A stretch of 64,000 nt of DNA from assembly GCA_036346375.1 (NCBI GenBank), contig CM070517.1, forward strand, positions 45,232,200 to 45,296,199, given 5' to 3'. Below, piece after piece: positions 46,506-57,795 of this stretch. The notes below the pieces were generated by a model. It searched no databases. It was not told where the DNA came from and saw nothing but the letters and a program-made list of their open reading frames with translations. Both the position numbers and the translations under genes were made by a program. Origin of the DNA: Guadua angustifolia. Lineage: Eukaryota > Streptophyta > Magnoliopsida > Poales > Poaceae. Position 1 is the first letter of the stretch. Every line of letters begins with the position of its first letter.

Positions 46506-46932
46506 GGTCCTATTTGGGGGAGCTGCAGCTGGGCTGAAAAGCTGTTTTTAGTTTGTTGGGCTGTAAAACAGCTATAGTTAGCAGCTGTGGTTTTTCTAGT
46601 TATGCTGTTTGGCAAACTAGCTGTTGGAGCTGTAGTTTTTGAGGGCCAATCGTGTGGGAAGGTAACAACATAGCGAAGTACAGTGGCGTCCGAGTGGGGG
46701 GGGTAACGTGGAGGCGGCGAGGCGGGGTGGCGGAGGTCAAGAAGGCAGAACGACCGAGGTAGGAGGTAGTTAAGCGAAGTCACAGCTGAAAAGCTCCTCC
46801 TTAGCAGCTTCAGCTTTTGGGGGTGCTTCTGCTGTGGCTTAGCTTTCCAGCTGCTTTGTAGACATGCTGTTTGGAGGAGCTTTTGGCCTAAAGTTGAAGC
46901 AAAGCTGAAGTACAACTCCCCCAAACAGACCC
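46506..46932. mobile_element. MITE with AGCTG-rich interior, about 427 bp
   Basis: Inverted ends GGTCCTATTTGGGGGAG and CTCCCCCAAACAGACCC are bordered by TA (46504-46505 and 46933-46934). Both halves are rich in AGCTG/CAGCT words and fold back. It is probably Tourist-like. It interrupts the kinase 3' flank. Confidence 0.65.
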
Positions 46933-46984
46933 TAGCTTTCCTTCCCCTCTTAATCTATGTATGTTTACGAAGGAGAATGAGTGC

Positions 46985-49000
46985 TTAAACTCGTGGCGTC
47001 CCCTTAAATTTTAATTTGGACCTTTGAGCCTTTGCGCCGGCCGAATTGGCAAACAAAGCAGCCCGCACACCTGGGCGTACCGACCCGGCGATCCGCTGGT
47101 TTAAGTCCTTGTTTTTGCTACCTGTTGGGAAATTTCAAGGAAATTTTTGCAAACAATGCGAGAACTTTGTCCCCTAAAATTGGCCAGTTTGTGAGCTTAG
47201 ACTCTCTGATAAGGGCTTTAGGCCCACTAGAACTTAAACCATTTACTTGCGAAGCAGCCGGGGAAAGGAAAACGGCGGTTTAATGGTTGTGCTGTGTTTA
47301 AATTTTTAAGGCTGGGCTTTTTACTAAAATTTAACCAAATTTTTGGGCTGCAACTAGGAGGCAACCTTGTTTACTTGCGTGCCCTGTTTGTCACGGCTTA
47401 ACTGGCACGAGCTGAATTGGTCAGTTCTGGGAATTTATGACGGATCCGGTACATGGTGTTTTATAGGATTTCCGGCGAAAGGGCCACTTACTGAGATTTG
47501 CGAAGGCTGGGACCTTACCTATGGGAATGAAGCAATAATAAATATGTTTTTGAAACTTATGAACGGTCTACTGTTAACCGGCCAAGACGCTGTTTATACC
47601 AAATTTAACCCTTTAGCCAATGTACGGTACTGGAGGTGGGTAATTTACCACCAATTGGCGCCTCCTTGGCTTATCACATTGGCACGGCGGTGGCCATAAC
47701 CCTTAACTTAGGCTGCTTGTTTCTGTGCCTTTTCGGATCCGTCGGTTTTGCCAATCCCCCCGCGGGTCTTTATCACTTCACTTAGTCGAGGGTACCGGCC
47801 TTCCTAACCGGCCCCAACCGGGGTGCTTAACCAATAATCCTTTTTAAATTTGTTTTCGGAGGTGTTTTTTTATCTTTCGGGTTCTGTTTCCAACTTCAAT
47901 TCGAAATCGTATTCCCTGGGAATTTTTGGAACAGGTTTCTCCGGCGGATTCCCTTTACGGGCCTTTTCCCTTGGGTTTGGAAATTAACCCGTCTCTTCAA
48001 ATTCAGCAACCTATTTGGCAGTTGGACCGGAAGTGGGGCTTTCGGGCTTCTCTTTAAGTTGGATCTTCCGGGGCAACTGCTTCCTCCTGTTCCATCTTGG
48101 CCTTTTTGCGGTTTTGGATGTAGTTCCTTTCCTGGGTGGGTTCTCACTGGACCGGCGACCGGAAGGGTCCGGCCGGGGAGGATTTTTAAAATTTAGAGGT
48201 TCTGGAGGATTTTCGAAAGGGTTTTTAACGGTGGACGGATGCTGGATTGAATTTTCTGTCCCTGTGGAAAGTTCCTGCCTTTTGAGCTTGTTAATTCTTT
48301 CTTGGATTTTTAGTTTGGAATTAAACCTATTCTTTTAAGGAAAGGAATTCTGACTGGTAATTTAACCTTTGCTGCTTCTTTACTGGACCAAAATTAAGGG
48401 TGGAAGGAATGCATTTTCAGGGGCACCGACATGGTTAAAGGTTTGATTTAGGAAGCTGCTTAGGTTTTTGGTTAATGTGATTAAAGATTGGATATGCCGA
48501 AAGGGAACACTGCCATAAGGCCCTGCCATTTGCCCAACTTTTTGTGTCCCTGTTCCGGTTTTTGATCCTTTTTGGGTTTTTTGTTCATAACTTGTTTCAT
48601 CTTATTTGTTCGTGGTACCTTTGGTGTATAGATAACCCGTAGTGGCCCTTTACCCCTTTACTTTGCAAGGTTTTCTGATTTATTCCTTAGAATTCTTGCT
48701 ATTGCAACTTTTAAAATCATGGACAGAATCAGTCTTTTTGAAATTAAATTTTTATTATTTGAATTCAGTTTAAGAAAATTAAAGTTATATCATTTGCAAT
48801 AAGTGGTATCCATTCTTAAGAAATTGGGTCTTAATTTATTAAAATAAATTTATCTTAATAATTGGAGATAAACCTTTTTTAACATTGTACTTTTGATGCA
48901 ATAACATTTTGTTTTAATTTCCTGAAATTACACTTATTGTTCTTGGACACTTTTTAAGAAAGGTAAGAACAGGCAAGATTCAGAAAGGTGTCGTAGGGCC
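46985..49000. other. Anomalous tract where the second kinase's LRR half should be
   Basis: About 2 kb has an unusual texture of doubled letters (CCTTCCTAACCGGCCCC, AACCGG, TTGG) and no LRR-like codon pattern, although kinase homology starts abruptly at about 49027. Its length roughly equals the missing extracellular half of the paralogue. A possible low-quality gap fill. ORFs inside it show no domain. Confidence 0.4.
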
Positions 49001-49444
49001 TTTATTTGAAGGTAAGAGTAAGCATTGAAGGTACTAAAACTTCAAACTCTGGGGCACTTAAGAGTTTCATAGCGAATCACGAAGTGCTACGAAACCTGAG
49101 ACACCGGAATCTTGTCAAGATAGTTACATCTTGCTCGAGCATTGATACTAGTGGGAATGACTTTAAAGCAATTGTGTTTGACTTCATGCCTAATGGGAGT
49201 TTAGAAGGCTGGCTACATCCTGACGCAAATGACCAAACCGAGCCGAAGTACTTAACTCTCCATGAGAGGGTCACCATACTTCTCGATGTGGTTTATGCGT
49301 TGGATTACCTTCATTGCCATGGCCCTGCACCTGTTGTGCATTGTGATCTTAAATCAAGTAATGTGCTCTTGGATGCTGATATGGTAGCCCATGTTGGAGA
49401 CTTTGGACTCGCTAAGATTCTTATTGAGAGAAGCTCGGTCTTCG

Positions 49445-49553
49445 TGTTAGATTAGCTATATGTATAGGGGCTTATTTGCCTTTTTACCTCTTTCACTGTA
49501 CATGTATTTAGCCCATTGGGCCCTTGAGAAATAGACATGCTGCATTTCTAACA
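49445..49553 (+). repeat. 5' LTR of the Copia element in the kinase pseudogene
   Basis: It starts TGTTAGATTAGC and ends GCATTTCTAACA, with TG..CA termini. It is followed without a gap by the primer-binding site. At 109 bp it is short for Copia and close to TRIM range. Confidence 0.9.
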
Positions 49554-52500
49554 TGGTATCAGAAGACCCCTAGGGTTAGGGTTTTACCTTCCTCCACTGC
49601 AGCCGCCGCCGCCTCTCCGGCTAGCCGCCGTGAGTCGCCCGCCGTCGCCGCTGAACCAGCGCCCTTCTCCTCCTCTTTTCTCTCCCCTCGCGCCTCCTCC
49701 AGTCCGCGCCTCTGCGCTCCGTCCGCGTCTCTCTGCCGCCTCCTCCAGTCCGCGTCGCCTCACTTGCATTGACACCCGCCGCTGGGCCCACAGCGCGCTG
49801 GGCAGCGCCGTCTGGGACTCCTCGGCCTCTGGCATTCTCCGTGGCTGCCTTCTCCCTGCATCACCCGAGCGCCACCGACACCGCGGCCTTCCCTTCCTCG
49901 AGAGGCCTTGAGCTACTCCCTCCAGTCTTGGTCTTGCTCTCTGGAACTTCTGCCACCGGGCCTGGGCTGCTCTCTGATCCATTGCTTGCTCTCTGGACTG
50001 CTGCTCCCCACCTGTGCAATTGAGATAGCCCTTAAAGCGCTGAGGACGTTGACCCACAAGTGTCCTGCCAACAGAAGAGGCGAAGGACACTGAAGCAATT
50101 CCTCATGGCAGCCCCCTCTCGCGTTGTTGGACCGGTCGCCCTTCCACAGATCCAGTTTGTGGCACCAACTTCCGCGAGTGGTCCACCCTGCTTCGTGTTT
50201 GCCTCGGCGATCGGCGTCTTTGGGGCATCTCACCGGCGCCGCCTACCACCGAGCGTTGCCTCCGATTCGGTGCATTGGCCGTCTTGACCATGTCGCGATC
50301 GCGAGCCTCGAGCATGCCTTTGGCGCCTACGCCGCCTTTCAACTCCTAGAGGATTGGCGTGCTTCGGAGGCTCGTGCTGTCGCTGCCCTCATTGGCAGCA
50401 TGCGCACTGACCTCGCGCTCGACGTGGTCAACCTGGAGTCGGCCCGTGTAATGTGGGAGTACGTGCGAGGCCCGATACCGGCCGAGCGGCGAGCTCTCTA
50501 CACCTCTTCTACGCTGGCGAGACTCTCCAGCGGCGAGATTCTCTTGTGATGACTTCTATCGTCGGTTCGATGGCGTGTACCGTCGGCTCGGCGCTTTGGA
50601 GCCTCATCCGACACCTCCTGGCGGTGTGTTCGCCTCCGGGATCATCGTGCTGGAGCTCGGGTCTTTCAGTTCCTCACCCAGCTTCGCCCGGAGTTTGAGC
50701 CCCTCCGTGCTCGACTTACGGCCGCTCACGCTCCGTCCATGGTGGAGGCCTTGGCCTTGAGCCCGTGCGAGAGAGACTCGTCTTCGTGGCGTTCTCTCCT
50801 CGCCTGCGACCGTGTTGGGCGTTTCGGAGGTTCCCTCCTCAGTCACGCACCTGCCTCTTCCTGCTCCTGCTCTCCACCCGTGGAGGTTCGATCGCGAGGG
50901 TCTCTTGGCGGCTTCTGCCGGCGAGCTTGGTGACTCATTGCAACTTCTTTGCAAGAAGATCCCACACCATTCGCGATCTTTGAAGCGTCTTCGTGAAGCA
51001 GTGCCACTGGGAGTACCTCCGATACCACCGGCTCACTCTGGGGCGGTCGTGCTCTGATTGAGTTCGAGCCTTGACTTCGGCTTGGCCGTATGGAGCTTCG
51101 CTTGGACTCGGGTTCCCATAGCCTCTTCGCCCGCGGCGGTCAGGCTCCTCTGCTTTGCCTCAGGTATCTGGTATCTTGATTCTGGAGCTTCTTTCCATAT
51201 GACACCAGATCCGACTCACTTGGGTTCCTTGAGGTCTCCGGTCACTCCTGTGTCCGTGAGGACGGCTGATGGTACCCTTCTCTCAGTTGCTGGACAGGGC
51301 ACTCTTCACACGTCTTCCTTTTGTGTTCCTTCTGTTTCTCATGTGCCCTATCTTACTATGCAGTTGATCTCTGCTGGTCAGCTCTCTGACCTTGGTTTTC
51401 GTATTACTCTGAAGGCGACTCTTGCTCTATTCGGGCTCGCGATCTGAGGGGCGCTAGTTGGTTCGGCCGGCGGACCCGTGACTCCCACGCTTGTGGAACT
51501 CGGTAACCGTCTTCCTTCCGCCGCTTCCACGTCTACCTCCCTCAGCCAGTCGTCTACTGCTTCAGATGCCACTGTCTTCGCCACTACTACCACCTTCTCT
51601 TTCTCTTCCTGTTCGACCTCCTGTCCGTTTTCACTACTCTCGTCGGACACCTTCCTCCTCCTCGGATCCTTCTCCCTCTTCGGTTCCTCCTCCTGCCTTG
51701 GATCCTGCCCCTTCTTCCCCACGGTACACTCTTCGTGATAGAAGCACGATTTCCGTCTGCCGTCTGGGTTCTCTGCTTCATCATCACCTCCTCTGAGCTT
51801 TGCCTCTTCTGCGATCTTTATTACTCATCCTGAGTGGCAGTTTGCGATGGCTGAGGAGCTTGCTGCCCTTGAGCGCACTGGTACTTGGGATCTTGTTCCA
51901 TGTCCTTCCACCGTCACACCGATCACATGCAAGTGGGTCTATAAGATCAAGACTTCGCTCGACGGTTCTCTTGGCGCCACAAAGCGCGTCTTGTCGCTTC
52001 GTGGTTTTCAGCGGGAGCATGGCCGTGACTATGGTGAGACGTACTCTCCGATTGCCCACAAGACAAGCTGTCCTCTCTCTTGTGGTCATTGCTTACGCTT
52101 TCGTCGGTGGACCATCTCCCGGCTCGATGTGAAGAATGCATTTCTTCACGGCGAGTTCGCGTGAGAGGTCTACATGCACCCACCTCCAGCTACAGTGTTC
52201 TGATGGTCACGTCTGTCGCCTTAAATGCTCTCTCTCTGACCTCAGCAGGCCCCTCGTGCTTGGTTTGGCGCTTTGCCTCTGTTATTCTGATTCTTGGTTT
52301 TGTTCCCGGTCGGCATGACCTGCTCTTTTGTCCACACCTCTCCTCCTCTCGTTGATGACATGCTCATCATTGGAGATGATTCTCACTTTATTGCCTTTGT
52401 TAAGCGCGCCTTAGTGGCGATTTGGATGTCGATTTGGGCCCTCTTGGTACTTCTTGGGGATTGAGGTTGAGTCCACGCCTATAGGCTCCTACCTCTCTCG

Positions 52501-53285
52501 GTAAAGTACATCCAGAGCTTCTTGCTCGTGCTTGCCTTCTTGACAGACAAGATCTGCGACACTCAGATGGAGCTTCACCTTGACTTGAGCCACGATGGGG
52601 TTCCTCTAGTGATCCCACTCTACCACATCACACAGGTTGGGAGTCTTGTCTACCTTAGCTTCACTCGTCCGGATGTGTCTCACGCTGTGCACATCCTTAG
52701 TCGATTATGGCATCTCCCACCGGTGTGCACTACGGTCACCTCCTTGGGTTCTTCGCTACCTTCGTGGTCTGGTGACCGTCGCTTGTTCTTCCCGGCTCGA
52801 TTGTCTGGCCTTGGGCCTACTCAGATGCTACATGGGCTAGCGATCCCGCCGATCGCAAGTCCGTCTCGCCCTACTGTGTCTTTCTTGGATCATCCTTGAT
52901 CTCTTGGAAGACGAAGCGTCGAGCTTCTTTGTTTCTCGCTCTATGCCCGAAATTTGAGCTCCGTCTGTTGGCCTCCGTGTTCTTGAGGTGACTTAGCCAG
53001 TGGCTTCTTGCTTGACAGGTGTGGTTGTTTCTACTCCGACGGTATGCTGCTCCGACAACTTGGCGCCATCGATGTGCCGTGATCCGGTGAAGCATGAGCT
53101 CACCAAACACATCGGCGTCGATGCTCACTATGTTCGCTCCAGTGCAAGATCGGTGGTTACTCTTCGTCATGTGCCTTAAATGCTCAATTTGGCCGACTTC
53201 TTCACCAAAGCACAAACTAAAGCGTAACATGGTTTCCATCTCTCCAAACTTCGGTGTTGTAGACCCACCATGAGTTTGAGAGGGG

Positions 53286-53395
53286 TGTTAGATTAGCTAT
53301 ATGTATAGGGGCTTATTTGCCTTTTTACCTCTTTCACTTGTACATGTATTTAGCCCATTGGGCCCTTGAGGAATAGACATGCTGCATTTCTAACA
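53286..53395 (+). repeat. 3' LTR of the Copia element in the kinase pseudogene
   Basis: It is the same sequence as the 5' LTR apart from one extra T (CACTTGTACATG versus CACTGTACATG) and one A/G difference. It is preceded directly by the polypurine tract. Confidence 0.9.
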
Positions 53396-54106
53396 CTTCG
53401 AACAGTCGACGAGCTCAATGGGATTTAGAGGTACAATTGGTTACGCTGCCCCAGGTTAGCTTCTTACTCGTTTGACTTCGTTGTTTCCTGGTACTTTAGA
53501 GAAGTGCTTCAATGCTTTCCCTCCCAATACAAGTTGTTGTTAAAAAGAAAGGTATGGAAGCACCTCTCAGTACATTATCAAATAATTCGTGCTGCTAGAG
53601 AAACTTCTAGAGGAGTTGCAGAAGAAATTAGTTTTATGTGATAGAACCTTTGGGTTTTTTTTTCTAATATTACGACTTTCCCGTAAATTTTTAACTGGAA
53701 GTGTTACAAAGATTCTAACTTTTTTCAAATGTTTCACGCAACAGAGTATGGTGCTGGAAACATGGTATCGACTCATGGAGATATTTACAGTTACGGAATT
53801 CTTGTATTAGAAACGATGACTGGGAAGAGGCCCACTGATAGCAAATTCATACAAGGATTGAGCCTTCGTGAGTATGTTGAGCTGGGTCTACATGGTAGAG
53901 TGCTCGATGCAGTTGACACCCAGCTTTCTTTGGGCCTCGGGAATAATGTTCAGACTGCAGATGATTCTTCCTACAAGAGAAAGATTGATTGTCTCATTTC
54001 ACTACTTAGGCTTGGACTGTATTGCTCTCAGGAAATGCCATCGAGTAGAATGTCAACTGGAGATATCATCAATGAATTGCGTGCCATCAAAGAATCTCTC
54101 TTGTAG

Positions 54107-55850
54107 GGAATAATGAATACGACTAAGCAAGATATTCCATTTTTATGTTGGAATTTTTCATGTGCTGATGATGTGTTCATGGATAATCTCGAGCTCCGTG
54201 TAAGTGTTTGGAGCTGATTCCTGCAGTAGTCATTTTCAACCGTTTGCATTGTACGGTAACTGGTGGTACACTCTAAGTACAATTTCTGTTATATTTCAGC
54301 TTGAACCTGGAGTGCTGACTCCAAAATCCTCTAGTGCCTGCTGATGGTATGGTCATGCAGTTGCATTCATGCTTATATATACGGTTGTTTTACCACTGTA
54401 TCTGTGCTTCTATGTATTTTACAGTTGCCTTAAGTAGGGTAATTTGTCAAAACATAGTAAATTTCACAAAATTGGTACTCTGTCCAACACATGAGGATCA
54501 GGTGGCAGTTTGTGATCGTTATAGAGAGTAGATCATGTCTTTGATTGTTAGGGATAGCATGGCACATGAAAACTTGAAACAAAGATTTAACGTAGAAAAA
54601 CCCTTACGGAAAAAAATCATGGAAAACAATCCATTATAATACTTCAAGGATTACAAGTATAGGATGTTGGCTTATATAGTCAATAGAGTCCTAGTTGTAG
54701 AAGACTAACTAATAACCTATTTTGATAAAACCAAATGATATGGTAGTTAGAGTTATTTGAGTTATCTTCAACAAACCTCTTCTTAACTCAAAATCTATAA
54801 CGAAATTGTTTCTAGAAAACCCCAAAGAGTAATAAACACCAAGCATTGAATACAAGTGCATTAAAAATCCAAAAAACTACTGGACAAGTAAGACTGAAAC
54901 AGTCAATCCAAACACTTGTAGTGCAAAAAACCACAAAGGGTATAAAAGAATGGAACAGTCTTATCCAAATGCTTCTCATGAAGCAAAATTGAGCAAACCA
55001 CCAGTAGGCCGAGAGAAAGACTGGAATAGTCAATTCAAAACACACAGTTATCAACAAAGTAGACGAAGCATCTGGATCTTCAATGATTCATAACCCTAAT
55101 AAAATTTGAGTTTGTGTAACTGACCTTCTGAAATAAATACTCAATTAAATAGCATAATACAAGACATCACCTGTAGCGCTTAATAGATAGCCAAGAACTC
55201 ATATTTTTTTAGATTAAGGATTAAAATCCGGTCTCTGCAAAGTGCACACAACCGCGTCTTACAAAGCTCCCAAACTTGGAGCTGAAACAAAATTATCAAA
55301 TTAAATGGAACACAAAATTCGGCAAACTACCTATTGAAAATCCATATCATGGTTAAAACTGCTCAAAAAATGAAAAAATTGATAAATGTATCGCAATTGT
55401 GAAGTACTTCAACTGTTGTTTTATTCCGTATTCTTTTGTGGGGTTCTTGGTTACCTTTTTATAGGAACTTCTTGGCGGTGTTACTGTCAATGAGAAAGAA
55501 GTTGCTATGGCATCTAGACATTTCAAATGAAATTTACTAGATTCTCGGAGTTGCAGTACAAGTAATTTACAGAGAGTCGCATTACAAGTTTCCGACCATC
55601 TCTGTTGATGTTCATCCAGGCAACGGTCTGGCTGACACCAAGCCAAGTTTCTTTGTAGATGTCAGACAAGGTAAGATTGCTTAGCAAACTGCTTCAGAAG
55701 CAGCGTATCTGATGCCGGCAGAGATGGCCGGCAAGCGGAATGTTGCGGTCATGCTTATAACGCCTTTCACTCTCTCCTTTATAGATGGAACACTGGGATT
55801 CCATTAGCCTTGGTGCACAGCTAAATTGCTGGCAACCACGACCGAGACAA
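54107..55850 (+). other. 3' flank of the second kinase, split by an AT-rich insertion
   Basis: 54107-54540 and about 55420-55690 align with the flank of the intact kinase (GCAGTTTGTGATCGTT, GAGTAGATCATGTC; later CATCCAGGCAACG and GTAGATGTCAGACAAGG). Between them, roughly 54545-55400 is absent from the other flanks and looks like an AT-rich transposon or LTR relic. I could not find its ends or name it. Confidence 0.5.
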
Positions 55851-55873
55851 GTCAATGCGTGTGCTGCTTTGTT

Positions 55874-56076
55874 TTTTTTTTTTTAACGGAAACAATGGGG
55901 GAAGCTCCCGCTGAGTTATATTAGCAAGAAAGAAGAAAAAAAGAACACAAGGCCGGTGAGGAACCAGCCAAACAAGAATTTAAACTAACCTAAGACTCCA
56001 AGCAAGAAAATCCTCGCGGAGGGATACAGGCAACCTAAACGACTGAAAACAAAATTCGGAAATACTCCAGTCCTTC
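55874..56076 (-). mobile_element. 5'-truncated LINE tail, about 203 bp
   Basis: Read on the minus strand it ends in CCATTGTTTCCGTTAAA and a poly(A) run, a LINE-type 3' end. An exact 17-bp duplication (GCGTGTGCTGCTTTGTT) lies at 55857-55873 and 56077-56093, typical of L1-style target-primed insertion. No coding sequence remains. Confidence 0.8.
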
Positions 56077-56152
56077 GCGTGTGCTGCTTTGTTACAAGCC
56101 CTCTGGCAAAACTCGACACTGACACAGTGAAATCGTAACACAAGAAGACTCT

Positions 56153-56866
56153 TTATAATCTCTTGGAAAAGAGAGCACCACAGCCCGCCAAAACACAGGA
56201 ATTGCTCCCTGTTTCAGGACCAGGCAGTAGTAGTCTTACAAGTCTATCTCGAAGATGATCCTGCCCACGCCGAGTTCGCTCGTTGCCTAAGTATATAGCC
56301 TTCAGAAAAGCAACAGCTAGCTTCAACCTGAAGAGCATCAGCTGCCCTCCAGTCACAACCGAGCCAGCAGAACATCTCACCTTCGCTTTACTCGCAATGA
56401 GCACTCGTTTGATATCATCAACGTGTCTACCCAGCGAGAACTGAAACCCCTCGGTTGAAGCGAATGCCTGGCTAGAATTCGCCTTGTTTCTTTCTGCCCA
56501 CCGGAGTTTTCCTTTGGCGTCTTTCACTCTTTCTGACCACTTACAGGTAGCACACGCGGCTAGTTGTTTATGCCGAACAAAAGTAAGACCCCGCGTATCG
56601 AGATTCGAGAATGACACGGGGAAATGAAGCTTTTCTAGCTGGGAGATATTAGCCCTCGGCGTATGATCACTGTTCATCCCATCAGACACCTCTTGCAATA
56701 TTTTTTTTACGCATGCAACATTTTTTTTCGACTCGTACAATATTTTTGTTGAACGTTTGCAACATCCGTTTACTGTAGCAAATTTCACTGTTTGTCGAAG
56801 AAAAATGTTGCACGTGTATAAAAATAAATGTTGCAGTGTATCCGAAAATTTCGGACGTCCGGACAC
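56153..56866 (-). CDS. Unidentified ORF of 237 codons
   Basis: This is the longest open frame outside the named genes and elements. I do not recognise the product. The middle part (about residues 70-200) looks protein-like, with F-Q-F-S-L-G-R-H-V-D-D-I-K and L-M-L-F-R-L-K-L-A-V-A-F-L. The first 60 codons overlap a TGCAACATTTTTT-rich low-complexity tract (56695-56840), so the annotated start is doubtful. It lies between a LINE insertion and a MITE, with no neighbouring exon. It is possibly an exon or captured fragment of a host gene. Confidence 0.3.
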   Translation of the reverse strand: MSGRPKFSDTLQHLFLYTCNIFLRQTVKFATVNGCCKRSTKILYESKKNVACVKKILQEVSDGMNSDHTPRANISQLEKLHFPVSFSNLDTRGLTFVRHKQLAACATCKWSERVKDAKGKLRWAERNKANSSQAFASTEGFQFSLGRHVDDIKRVLIASKAKVRCSAGSVVTGGQLMLFRLKLAVAFLKAIYLGNERTRRGQDHLRDRLVRLLLPGPETGSNSCVLAGCGALFSKRL

Positions 56867-56909
56867 AAGTCATTAGGTTTCTAGTTCTCTACAGCACTTG
56901 TGCGCCTTA

Positions 56910-57348
56910 GGGCTGTTTGTTTCACTTTGGATTCTCTAAAAGCTGATTACGTATATGGTTGTAGAAAGTGATTCTCCAAAAGTTTGGAATCCAAAAGCAC
57001 ATATTGGGCTGTTTGTTTTAGCCGATTCGGATTACGGCTCTAAAAGCGAAATCGAAACAAAGCGACTGATTATAGAATCGATTCTCACAATCCAGCACAC
57101 CCATATACACTAGAATCTGCAATCCACTTCATATGTGCTTTTGGATTCTAGAATCAGCTTCTCTACCACCATAATCTAGAATCAGCTTTTAGAGAATCCA
57201 AAGCTGAAACAAACACGGTCTGGATTGTGGATTCTAGTGTATATGGGTGGACTGGATTCTGAGAATCGGATTCTAGAATCAGGCTGTTTGTTTTTGATTC
57301 TGCTTTTAGGACCAAAATCCAGAATCAAAAGCTGAAACAAACAGGCCC
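56910..57348. mobile_element. Tourist-like MITE, compound, 439 bp
   Basis: Ends GGGCTGTTTGTTTCA and AAACAAACAGGCCC are flanked by TTA at 56907-56909 and 57349-57351. TIR-like words recur inside (57006, about 57206 and 57283), suggesting a nested or multimeric structure. GATTCTAGAATC-type words dominate the interior. Confidence 0.75.
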
Positions 57349-57549
57349 TTAGAATGCAGATCTTCACCAGATGCCCGCACTGTTTCCGCGTGATAAACGT
57401 GTCTACCCACACTTTCACCGCAAGCAGGATTGCTTCTGGTTTTCAAGGGAGAAGAAGCTGAAGTTAAAACCATTTCAAATGAGGCCAACGGGTTTTCCTT
57501 TCCAAGACTGACGATTTGTCCTATTAATCATTGTAACCTGCATCTATCT

Positions 57550-57795
57550 CAAAATAGATACCACATTTAAATCCAAATATATTTCAATTTATAGTCAGAT
57601 GAAAAAATAGAACCATTGTGTGTAGGCGGCAACAAAAATGGATACCACATTTACATCAAGATATATTTCAATTTATGGTCAAATGAAAAAATAGAATCGT
57701 TGTGTAATAACGGCAGAAAAAATAGATAGAACATTTACGTTCTGATATATTCATATTTACGATCAGATAAAAATGGAACCGTTGTGTGATGCCAT
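57550..57795. repeat. Three diverged tandem units of about 85 bp
   Basis: Each unit has a GATA(C/G)(C/A)ACATTTA block, then ATATATTTCA-like and GATCAGAT(G)AAAAA-like blocks, ending near (C/A)CGTTGTGTG. It is AT-rich and non-coding. Confidence 0.6.

Larger units (their letters stand above)
49445..53395 (+). mobile_element. Copia LTR retrotransposon, 3.95 kb, short LTRs, defective
   Basis: LTRs of 109 bp (49445-49553) and 110 bp (53286-53395) differ by one substitution and one indel. The exact 5-bp duplication CTTCG flanks the element. A TGGTATCAG primer-binding site starts right at 49554 and a GAGAGGGG purine tract ends at the 3' LTR. Internal pieces are a protease with D-S-G-A-S-F-H-M-T (about 51178), a GAG-pre-integrase-like region to about 51445, reverse-transcriptase blocks (E-E-L-A-A-L-E-R-T-G-T-W, K-W-V-Y-K-I-K, L-D-V-K-N-A-F-L-H-G, about 51850-52160) and an RNase H-like tail (about 53080-53215). 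Frames are broken and most of integrase is absent. The near-identical LTRs mean recent insertion, so proteins must have come from another element. Confidence 0.92.
49027..54106 (+). pseudogene. Second Xa21-like kinase, 5'-truncated and split by a Copia element
   Basis: Kinase-coding pieces are 49027-49444, 53396-53454 (the continuation of the same exon after the insertion) and 53745-54106 (exon 2). They match the intact gene closely: the H-C-D-L-K-S-S-N and D-F-G motifs, then E-Y-G-A-G-N-M-V-S-T-H and the C-terminal lobe. Signal peptide, LRRs, membrane helix and P-loop are missing. Small compensating indels lie at the 5' edge (49040-49085). The Copia insertion falls after TTC-G, in the activation segment. 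Without it the exon would have read through in frame, so the kinase frame was open when the element landed. The intron donor and acceptor are conserved with the intact copy. Confidence 0.9.

Noticed and set aside
47032..48338. ORFs of 80-110 codons within the anomalous tract
   Set aside because: No domain, no splice context, and the underlying sequence quality is suspect.
50000..50960. ORFs of 100-170 codons in the first kilobase of the Copia interior as a captured host gene
   Set aside because: They lie where a Copia gag should be and change frame repeatedly; the simplest reading is decayed gag and leader.
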